Shown one piece after another: positions 1-4,574 of a stretch of DNA of 25,949 nucleotides. Each line of letters starts with the position of its first letter. The first letter of the stretch is position 1. The stretch comes from a virus: the IMG/VR virus record IMGVR_UViG_3300037042_001372, positions 1 to 25,949 of that record, one strand, 5' to 3'. The notes beneath the pieces were generated by a model, which was not told the origin of the DNA, did no database searches, and saw only the letters and a list, made by a program, of their open reading frames with translations. Both the position numbers and the translations under genes were made by a program.

Positions 1-1
1 C

Positions 2-691
2 AGCGTGGGCGAGCGGGCCCGCGTTGGCGTGGGGGCCAGCGTGGGCGATGGGGCCAGCGTGGGTGAGGAGGCCAGCGTGGGCGAGTGGGCCAGCGTGGGT
101 GAGGAGGCCAGCGTGGGCGAGTGGGCCAGCGTGGGCGAGTGGGCCAGCGTGGGCGAGCGGGCCCGCGTTGGCGTGGGGGCCCGCGTTGGCAACAGGGCCA
201 GCGTGGGTGAGGAGGCCAGCGTGGGCGAGTGGGCCAGCGTGGGTGAGGAGGCCAGCGTGGGTGAGGAGGCCAGCGTGGGCGAGTGGGCCAGCGTGGGCGA
301 GCGGGCCCGCGTTGGCGTGGGGGCCAGCGTGGGCGGTGGGGCCAGCGTGGGTGAGGAGGCCCGCGTGGGCAACAGGTCCAGCGTGGGCAACAGGGCCCGC
401 GTGGGCAACAGGGCCAGCGTGGGCGATGGGGCCAGCGTGGGCAACGGTAAATTCGTTCAGTTCACATCGGTCGGGAAGGAAGGCCGCACGGTCGTTATCT
501 ACTGGCACGAGGCTCAGGTTGTCGTGTCAGCCGGCTGCCAGGTCGGGATCCCGTTCGAGGTATTTGTTGAACGAATCGACAACGCAATTGGCACTACAGA
601 AGACAGCGCCCAGATGTACCGCGACATGATGCCGATGTTCGAGATGGCGCGCGACTTCGTAATCAACGCGAACAAGGGTGGTGCGGAATGA
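2..691 (+). CDS. Hexapeptide-repeat phage protein, 5' partial
   Basis: The reading frame is already open at the window edge, so the true start lies upstream; the GTG at 5 is only an internal codon. About 24 complete six-residue units of type A-S-V-G-x-x follow, fitting the [LIV]-[GAED]-x-x-[STAV]-x rule of left-handed parallel beta-helix proteins (V-G-E-W-A-S). Such units usually stack three per coil, giving about eight coils here. After base 448 comes a non-repetitive C-terminal domain of about 80 residues containing VVVSAGCQVG, ending in a helical stretch. Small phage proteins with such repeats plus a short C-terminal domain are common in Pseudomonas-type phages, but I know of no assigned function. 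It overlaps the next gene by 4 bases (ATGA), so it is translationally coupled. An acyltransferase role, known for some hexapeptide proteins, is not supported: no catalytic domain is visible. Confidence 0.75.
   Translation, partial: SVGERARVGVGASVGDGASVGEEASVGEWASVGEEASVGEWASVGEWASVGERARVGVGARVGNRASVGEEASVGEWASVGEEASVGEEASVGEWASVGERARVGVGASVGGGASVGEEARVGNRSSVGNRARVGNRASVGDGASVGNGKFVQFTSVGKEGRTVVIYWHEAQVVVSAGCQVGIPFEVFVERIDNAIGTTEDSAQMYRDMMPMFEMARDFVINANKGGAE
7..448 (+). repeat. 18-bp tandem coding repeat with 144-bp higher-order period
   Basis: Units of 18 bp (type gccagcgtgggcgagtgg) run head to tail, encoding A-S-V-G-x-x. The distinctive block gggcgagcgggcccgcgttg starts at 7, 151 and 295, exactly 144 bp (eight units) apart, and the order of unit variants (EE, EW, EE) largely repeats between blocks. 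This points to block duplication on top of unit duplication. The array continues out of the window. Confidence 0.9.
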
Positions 692-1053
692 GTAAGCGAT
701 TTGGACGCAACCAAAAGCGCCGCCTTGTGCAAGAGCTGGCGCAGCTGCAGGCAGTGAACCAGACGCACGTCGAAGTGGCCGGCAACCAGATATCCGAAAA
801 TAGCCGCCTGCGCGCTGCCATGAGTGCCGCTGAGGCAGTGCTTGGGGTAGACAACCCGGCGTTCCCTGCGAACCGCATGGAGGCGCTGGGGCCCGCCAAA
901 TACGACCCGCTCGCCACGGTTCGGATGAGAAATGGCTCAGAAGCGTACCAAATGACCATGAGCACACAGGCGCGGCCATTCGACCACCGAGAGCAGGCCC
1001 ACGTGTTCCTGACCTACAAGCACCACCGATGGGGGGGGGTACGCAATCACTGA
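688..1053 (+). CDS. Hypothetical phage protein, N-terminal part of a frameshifted gene
   Basis: The ATG at 688 overlaps the preceding stop (ATGA). As the frame reads, the product is 121 aa with a basic N-terminus (MSKRFGRNQKRR), a helical region rich in Q, A and E, and an abrupt tail after a G9 run (1031-1039) ending in GGVRNH. Removing one G would continue the protein in the next frame (1040-1159) to about 156 aa, ending with an ATGA overlap with the downstream gene. That tidy junction argues the long form is the original protein. The basic N-terminus resembles those of small Pseudomonas phage proteins of unknown role. Function unknown. Confidence 0.7.
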   Translation: MSKRFGRNQKRRLVQELAQLQAVNQTHVEVAGNQISENSRLRAAMSAAEAVLGVDNPAFPANRMEALGPAKYDPLATVRMRNGSEAYQMTMSTQARPFDHREQAHVFLTYKHHRWGGVRNH

Positions 1054-1159
1054 TGAGGCTCTGCGCCGCTACCCGCGCGAGGTACTGGCACAACGGATGG
1101 CCCATGAGTTCACCCATATGGTGCTGGATCAACTGAATAAATTGGAGGAGCGCAAATGA
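1040..1159 (+). pseudogene. Displaced C-terminal part of the 688 gene
   Basis: Starting with TAC at 1040, one frame ahead of the 688 reading frame, this segment encodes about 39 codons (YAITDEALRRYPREVLAQRM, then an HEFTH motif) and stops with TGA at 1157-1159. The stop overlaps the ATG at 1156 as ATGA, the junction style used across this phage. It has no good start or ribosome site of its own, so it only makes sense as the C-terminus of the 688 gene with 8 rather than 9 Gs, or through +1 slippage. HEFTH formally matches the HExxH zinc-protease motif, but only 13 residues follow it, too few for the usual third ligand. Confidence 0.65.
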
Positions 1160-1716
1160 CAGAATTCGAAAAAGAGCTAGTATCGCTGCTAAAAATGGCT
1201 GCCATGCCTATAGAAAAATACGGTCACTATTGCCGTCTTTATCCAGACGAAAGCGGACAATATGACTCCGCCGGCAGGGCCAGAGGCAGTTACGCGTTGG
1301 CTGACAGGATCCGTGAGGTGCTTTCTACGGTGCCAGTAGAAGAGCACTATAACGGCGATGCCGAACGGGTTTTTAAGTTAATGAGGTGCAAATTGGTTTC
1401 TGAAAACGTTGGAAATGAACACCTTGGGGTTATTGGTGCTACCAGGCTTGAGGTCTGGACGATGAAGTATGGTGGAATGATGGAGCTTAGGTCCTCAAAT
1501 GGCGGCCAGAGCCTCCGCGTTTACCAAGACGTTAATGAACTGCCCTGTGTCACTGCAGAGGACCTAGCTTTATTAAGAGGGGCTCAAGGCGGTGAAGAAC
1601 GCCCTGACCTAAGGAACAGCGAGGCACTTAACCGGCTGGGGCTGTCCGCTAATGGGCGTATAACCAAGCTCGGACTTAAGCTGCTGGAAAACAAGTGGGG
1701 CATACGGAATGACTGA
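1156..1716 (+). CDS. Hypothetical protein, 186 aa
   Basis: I do not recognise this family. The ATG at 1156 is preceded by GAGGAG five bases upstream and overlaps the previous stop. The product is soluble-looking: an N-terminal amphipathic helix (MTEFEKELVSLLKMAAMPIE), a Y/R/D-rich segment (YCRLYPDESGQYDSAGRARG), a central mixed region, and a C-terminal stretch (NRLGLSANGRITKLGLKLLE) that looks helical and could be a small winged-helix-like or dimerisation element. No signal peptide or membrane segment is seen. Its base composition is clearly lower in G+C than the structural genes (one sampled 60-base line, 1381-1440, is 42% G+C), which suggests separate acquisition. It overlaps the next gene by 8 bases. 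Confidence 0.7.
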   Translation: MTEFEKELVSLLKMAAMPIEKYGHYCRLYPDESGQYDSAGRARGSYALADRIREVLSTVPVEEHYNGDAERVFKLMRCKLVSENVGNEHLGVIGATRLEVWTMKYGGMMELRSSNGGQSLRVYQDVNELPCVTAEDLALLRGAQGGEERPDLRNSEALNRLGLSANGRITKLGLKLLENKWGIRND

Positions 1717-1963
1717 ACTCGAACAACTCCGCAAAGTGGCTTACGAGGCGACCAGCTACCTGAATGGCGACGGATCCCGCGCTGAACTGGCAAAGGCCCT
1801 GCGACTCAGCACGCAAGGGTACTGGACGCTCACCAGCTTAAGCAGCGGCCGACGAGGTCGGGTGCAGGGTGAGGAGGGCCCGAATGTGCGGATCGTCGAT
1901 GAGAACGGCAGCGAGCACCTGGTGCCGAAAGCCAGCCTTCACTTGTCGTGGGCGCCGGCATGA
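1709..1963 (+). CDS. Hypothetical small phage protein, 84 aa
   Basis: Starts inside the end of the previous gene (8-base overlap), so translation is probably coupled; no strong Shine-Dalgarno is visible. The sequence has an N-terminal helix (MTELEQLRKVAYEATSYL) and then a compact beta-rich half: SGRRGRVQGEEGPNVRIVDE, followed by a segment ending in HLVPKASLHLSWAPA. The second half resembles a small SH3-like or Tudor-like barrel (R-G-R-V-Q, V-R-I-V-D, L-V-P), but this is only a pattern impression. No catalytic motif, signal peptide or membrane helix. Its base composition looks closer to the G+C-rich structural genes than to its two neighbours. Confidence 0.65.
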   Translation: MTELEQLRKVAYEATSYLNGDGSRAELAKALRLSTQGYWTLTSLSSGRRGRVQGEEGPNVRIVDENGSEHLVPKASLHLSWAPA

Positions 1964-2063
1964 CGCGGCAGGTGATGGCCAGAATAGACTTAGCGAGATA
2001 CAGGTACGCTCTTGGTACGGCTATCGCATTTTATATCAGCCATAATTGACAAGGAAAAACCAC

Positions 2064-2417
2064 ATGACATATCGATATATGAATGAAATATGCGGACCAG
2101 ATCAGTCCGGCAAGACAACGTTATTGACAGCCATAGCGGCGGCATGTGTTGCCAGTGGAAAAAGCCCATTGCTTATATGCCAAAATGAGGCTTCCGCTGA
2201 TTGGTTTAAGAGGTTTCGTGATCCTTGTGGACTTCTGGTAGCGAATGGGTTGCGTGTAACCAGCGCGCTTCGGTTCAGTCATTTTGTTCGTATTGGTGCC
2301 GCTCCGGACATAATCCTAATCGACGGAGCAAGAAGTTGCGGAAGTGATATCGTAAATGAGGTTACTGAATATCTTGAGCTCCGCCATCGCACCACCCAAG
2401 TTGTTGTGGTTCGATAA
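2064..2417 (+). CDS. Small P-loop NTPase-like protein, 117 aa
   Basis: The start is ATG 2064 because AAGGA at 2051-2055 sits about 8 bases upstream; an upstream in-frame TTG at 2046 lacks support. Residues 11-18 are GPDQSGKT, a textbook Walker A (GxxxxGKT), at the end of a first strand. Residues 82-88, DIILIDG, look like Walker B. Between them lie a helix, a second strand (PLLICQ) and a segment around VTSALRF. The layout is that of a minimal RecA/helicase-like or dUMP-kinase-like P-loop core without extra domains; the family cannot be named. Its G+C is low (one sampled line, 2161-2220, is 43%), unlike the structural genes, so it may be a moron. A hairpin terminator follows six bases after the stop codon. 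Confidence 0.75.
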   Translation: MTYRYMNEICGPDQSGKTTLLTAIAAACVASGKSPLLICQNEASADWFKRFRDPCGLLVANGLRVTSALRFSHFVRIGAAPDIILIDGARSCGSDIVNEVTEYLELRHRTTQVVVVR

Positions 2418-2422
2418 AATCA

Positions 2423-2444
2423 AAGGGCACCGCTGGGTGCCCTT
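2423..2444. terminator. Bidirectional hairpin terminator
   Basis: A perfect 9-bp stem (aagggcacc / ggtgccctt) closes a 4-base loop. On the plus strand it is followed by cttcatt after the P-loop gene. On the minus strand it is followed by tgattttat, the better T-rich tail, after the holin-like gene that stops at 2447. It sits between two convergent genes, as expected for a shared terminator. Confidence 0.8.
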
Positions 2445-2446
2445 CT

Positions 2447-2656
2447 TCATTGCGATTCGTCCAACTTGCGCCGCATGATGCGGATCTCCAGCAGCACCTT
2501 GTACGCGGTCAGCACGGCGAGCACCAGGCCGGCTACTGCCGACAGCGTGCCGATATTCTCCGGCAGCCACTTTGACAGGTTAGCTATCCCTATCCCGATC
2601 GCGCTGAATGCGATCGCGAACGCGGTCTTTATTTCGGTCAACAAGCTTGGCGTCAT
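2447..2656 (-). CDS. Putative holin-like protein with two membrane helices
   Basis: The product has 69 aa. Residues about 9-28 (IKTAFAIAFSAIGIGIANLS) and about 36-56 (GTLSAVAGLVLAVLTAYKVL) are hydrophobic, separated by a short KWLPENI turn. The C-terminus is highly charged (RIMRRKLDESQ). Two helices with a short turn, a charged C-terminus and under 100 residues is the usual layout of class II holins, which make holes in the inner membrane at lysis; the WLP turn followed by a second helix is seen in several Pseudomonas phage holins. It overlaps the previous gene by ATGA. It is separated from, and divergent to, the endolysin cassette, which already has its own membrane protein, so a role as holin, antiholin or unrelated membrane protein remains open. 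Confidence 0.6.
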   Translation of the reverse strand: MTPSLLTEIKTAFAIAFSAIGIGIANLSKWLPENIGTLSAVAGLVLAVLTAYKVLLEIRIMRRKLDESQ

Positions 2657-3123
2657 GGTCTTGTACCTTCGTTTCCAAAGCCCAGTAAACGGCGCGTAGC
2701 CCGATAGCTATCAACACAAAAATAAATGTGACCAGCTGTATCCATTCTATCGCGCTCACGCTCTGGGTCTCTTGTCATGATGGATATGAGGAGCGCTGCA
2801 TAAAGCCCCGTACAGGCCCAATTGTAAACCGCTGGCGAGAGATACTGCGAGTACATTATCAGGCCCACTATCTGAACGGGTATGAATGCCAGCGACACCA
2901 GCTGGACCAGTTTCACTCTGCGTGGCACTGGGCTCGACACCCGGGCGGCATAAACGACGAGGACGTCGGCCAGGACCGCGCCCCCGTAATAGCCAAAGTC
3001 TGAAAGGTGCGGGTCTGCTACCCAGTGGGCCGCGAACACCATACAGGTGAACAGGGCGAACCTTGACCCTGTCAGCACCGCTGCCGCACCTGCGGCCACC
3101 AGCATGGCGTCGTTCAGGCTCAT
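2653..3123 (-). CDS. Multi-pass membrane protein of unknown function, 156 aa
   Basis: I do not recognise a family. Four hydrophobic segments are visible, at roughly residues 7-33, 46-62, 72-92 and 98-116, the third ending in IVGLIMYSQYL. A charged C-terminal tail follows (TRDPERERDRMDTAGHIYF, then RATRRLLGFGNEG), probably cytoplasmic. There is no cleavable signal peptide. The gene is coupled on both sides by ATGA overlaps: its start overlaps the stop of the 39-aa gene and its stop overlaps the start of the holin-like gene. The three form one small operon next to the lysis genes, so a role in lysis timing or superinfection exclusion is a guess from position only. Confidence 0.65.
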   Translation of the reverse strand: MSLNDAMLVAAGAAAVLTGSRFALFTCMVFAAHWVADPHLSDFGYYGGAVLADVLVVYAARVSSPVPRRVKLVQLVSLAFIPVQIVGLIMYSQYLSPAVYNWACTGLYAALLISIMTRDPERERDRMDTAGHIYFCVDSYRATRRLLGFGNEGTRP

Positions 3124-3239
3124 TTCTTTTCGCGTTGACGCCCATTACCGCCCGCGCCGTCCGGCTTTTTGACCGGTGCCGGCTTAGCCGGTGGGGTCGG
3201 GGTGACTGCTTTGCGTTGACGACCGTTTCCGCCTGCCAT
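3120..3239 (-). CDS. 39-aa basic protein with duplicated GGNGRQR motif
   Basis: This small gene is supported by context: AGGA lies about 7 bases before the ATG at 3239, and its TGA overlaps the next ATG as ATGA. The protein begins MAGGNGRQRKAVTP and ends DGAGGNGRQREKK, so the motif A-G-G-N-G-R-Q-R flanks a P/K/A-rich linker (TPTPPAKPAPVKK). It is strongly basic, with no hydrophobic segment, and probably unstructured; binding of nucleic acid or membrane lipid would fit the charge but is speculative. It is the first gene of the minus-strand mini-operon that reads away from the endolysin. Confidence 0.7.
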   Translation of the reverse strand: MAGGNGRQRKAVTPTPPAKPAPVKKPDGAGGNGRQREKK

Positions 3240-3300
3240 GTTTCTGTCCTCTTGTTGGTGTTAAACTCTGAAAGTCAATAGTACAACTGGAGCAGGGCTT
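3240..3300. promoter_or_regulatory. Divergent intergenic region between mini-operon and lysis cassette
   Basis: This 61-base gap separates two outward-reading gene sets and should hold at least one promoter each way. On the plus strand TTGTTG (3252) with 17 bases to TCAATA is a poor sigma-70 match. On the minus strand TTGACT is a good -35 but no fitting -10 follows. A GGAG about 8 bases before ATG 3301 and an AGGA before ATG 3239 are the ribosome sites. The location is firm, the promoter assignment is not. Confidence 0.3.
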
Positions 3301-3849
3301 ATGCAAAAGAGAACAACAGCCGGGGCGGTATGCTCCGTCGGGGCAATCATCGCGTTAGTGTTGTCGATGGGTCTGGGTGTTCGCACCAACAAAGAGGGCC
3401 TGGAGCTGATAGGCAACGCCGAGGCGTGCAGGCGCACACCGTACACGTGCCCGGCGGGTGTGCTGACCGACGGGGTCGGCAACACGCACAACGTCAAACC
3501 GGGGACGCGCAAGTCTGACGAGCAGATCGCCAGCGATTGGGCCGCCAATATTCGAGACGCCGAGCACTGCATCAACTCGCAGTTCAGAGGTGCCGAGATG
3601 AACGACAACCAGTTCAGCGCCATGACGTCGGCGGCCTTTAACATGGGCTGCCGCAACCTGATGTCTTACAGGAACGCGCAGGGCAAGCGTGTCCCGACTA
3701 CTATCTGGCGCCACGCGTCGGCAGCCAGGTGGCCGGAGATGTGTAACAGACTGATGGACTTCACGAAGTCCGGCGGTAAGGTGCTGCAGGGCCTCGTCAC
3801 CCGGCGCGGTAAGGAAAAGGCACTGTGTTACAAGCCTGTTGAGGGCTGA
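3301..3849 (+). CDS. SAR endolysin, GH24 lysozyme of P1 Lyz type
   Basis: A T4-type (GH24) lysozyme of 182 aa that cuts the glycan strand of peptidoglycan in the periplasm. Residues about 7-27 (AGAVCSVGAIIALVLSMGLG) form a weakly hydrophobic, G/A-rich signal-arrest-release helix instead of a cleaved signal. The catalytic triad is visible as E41-(8)-C50-(5)-T56 in EACRRTPYTCPAGVLTDGVG; Cys replaces the Asp of T4 lysozyme. C11 in the SAR helix, C43 and C50 match the arrangement in phage P1 Lyz, where a C44-C51 disulfide blocks the active site until the SAR cysteine frees it. I infer the same control here. The ATG at 3301 has GGAG about 8 bases upstream. It heads the lysis cassette, followed two bases later by a holin-like gene and then Rz/Rz1. 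Confidence 0.92.
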   Translation: MQKRTTAGAVCSVGAIIALVLSMGLGVRTNKEGLELIGNAEACRRTPYTCPAGVLTDGVGNTHNVKPGTRKSDEQIASDWAANIRDAEHCINSQFRGAEMNDNQFSAMTSAAFNMGCRNLMSYRNAQGKRVPTTIWRHASAARWPEMCNRLMDFTKSGGKVLQGLVTRRGKEKALCYKPVEG

Positions 3850-3851
3850 CC

Positions 3852-4064
3852 ATGATCCGACTCATTGATAACTGGCGAGAGGCGCACCGCTTCTCATCCA
3901 TGCGGCTCCACGCGTTTGCGGGGGTGTGTGACATCGTGCTGGCCGGCGTCGTCATAATCGACCAGCGGTTCCCGTTCGACCCGCTGTGGTACGTGCTGGC
4001 CCGCCTGGTGCTGACGGCCGCGGGCATGGGCGCACGCGTCATCGCCAAGCAGGTGAAGCCATGA
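3852..4064 (+). CDS. Holin-like small membrane protein, 70 aa
   Basis: Starts two bases after the endolysin stop, with GAGGG six bases upstream, and overlaps Rz by ATGA. The N-terminus MIRLIDNWREAHRFSSMRL is amphipathic and basic, followed by two hydrophobic segments, about residues 20-36 (HAFAGVCDIVLAGVVII) and 45-62 (LWYVLARLVLTAAGMGAR), and a short basic end. 'xLIDNW..' small proteins with two helices lying between endolysin and Rz are common in phages of Pseudomonas and relatives and are usually called putative holins. With a SAR endolysin upstream, a pinholin that only collapses the membrane potential would be enough. Function is assigned from position and topology. Confidence 0.7.
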   Translation: MIRLIDNWREAHRFSSMRLHAFAGVCDIVLAGVVIIDQRFPFDPLWYVLARLVLTAAGMGARVIAKQVKP

Positions 4065-4453
4065 TCGCGGTTCCTTGGTGGGCGAAGGCGGCCGCACTGG
4101 CCGGTGCCATGGCTGGGTCGTACTGGTGGGGTGCGTTGAATGCTGGCACAGAGTGCGCACTGGCGGAAGCCCAGCGCGACGTCGAGGCGTACGGCGCCCA
4201 AGTGTCCACGCAGGCACGCATTGACGTCGCTGACGCCGCTCTGGCCGAGAAACAGGCGATTATCCTCCAGGGGGTGGCAGTCGAAACTATCAAATACAAG
4301 GTGATTTATCGTGACCGGATCCAGAACCCTGCCGTTGCTCACTGTGTTGCTGACAGCGGGCTGCTCGACCTCTACCGCGCCGCCCACGGCTTTACCGTCG
4401 GTGGCGGCCGAGCTGTTGGTGCCCAGGGCGCCGTTACTCGACCCGGGCGATGA
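4061..4453 (+). CDS. Rz: Rz-like inner-membrane spanin subunit
   Basis: The start is ATG 4061, overlapping the previous stop as ATGA; an upstream GTG frame extension inside the holin gene is not credible. The 130-aa product has one N-terminal membrane helix (WWAKAAALAGAMAGSYWWGA) and then a periplasmic domain predicted to be largely helical (ALAEAQRDVEAYGAQVSTQA through LAEKQAIILQGV). Near the end it has the C-x(3)-DSGLLDLYRAA pattern typical of Rz proteins. Rz pairs with the outer-membrane lipoprotein Rz1 to fuse the two membranes in the last step of lysis. Rz1 is encoded in another frame inside and beyond its 3' end, supporting the call strongly. Confidence 0.9.
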   Translation: MIAVPWWAKAAALAGAMAGSYWWGALNAGTECALAEAQRDVEAYGAQVSTQARIDVADAALAEKQAIILQGVAVETIKYKVIYRDRIQNPAVAHCVADSGLLDLYRAAHGFTVGGGRAVGAQGAVTRPGR

Positions 4454-4562
4454 CCCCGTTATGCTGGGCGAGGCGGTCGAGTGGAACGCCGCACAGTGCC
4501 TGTCAGATCGCGCGGCGCTTGAGAGGTGGCAAGAGTGGTATAGAAAGGCAAATGGCCCGTGA
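4311..4562 (+). CDS. Rz1: Rz1-like outer-membrane spanin lipoprotein
   Basis: Encoded +1 relative to Rz, starting with GTG at 4311 and running 109 bases past the Rz stop. The N-terminus MTGSRTLPLLTVLLTAGC is a short lipoprotein signal with lipobox L-T-A-G-C, so the mature protein should begin at C18. The mature part starts STSTAPPTALPSVAAELLVP, proline-rich as in other Rz1 proteins, and continues to about 65 residues. The layout is embedded at its 5' end and extended at its 3' end, so it is overlapping rather than fully nested. No better start exists in frame. A terminator hairpin overlaps its last codons. Confidence 0.88.
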   Translation: MTGSRTLPLLTVLLTAGCSTSTAPPTALPSVAAELLVPRAPLLDPGDDPVMLGEAVEWNAAQCLSDRAALERWQEWYRKANGP

Positions 4563-4570
4563 GGGCCATT
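4551..4570. terminator. Hairpin between lysis cassette and structural operon
   Basis: A perfect 8-bp stem (aatggccc / gggccatt) with loop GTGA, followed on the plus strand by gttgtt. It overlaps the Rz1 stop codon and lies 4 bases from the end of the convergent tailspike gene. The plus-strand tail is modestly T-rich; the minus-strand tail (tgcc) is poor, so termination is more likely for the lysis transcript. Confidence 0.6.
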
Positions 4571-4574
4571 GTTG

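Noticed and set aside
7-448. CRISPR array
   Set aside because: Units are contiguous 18-bp coding repeats without unique spacers.
24-629. Second long open frame through the 18-bp repeat (W-A-S-G-P-A repeats)
   Set aside because: The repeat length is a multiple of three, so a stop-free unit is open in the same shadow frame throughout. The S-V-G frame has a conserved-looking C-terminal domain and an ATGA junction; this one has not.
1100-1159. Zinc metalloprotease (HEFTH in the displaced frame)
   Set aside because: Only 13 residues follow the motif and no third ligand is visible; the motif is probably chance in a terminal helix.
1964-2063. Promoter upstream of the P-loop gene
   Set aside because: TTGGTA (2012) and TATATC (2032) are only 14 bases apart and CATAAT (2041) is too far; no acceptable pair. 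The stretch also holds no gene, only an 8-codon open frame.
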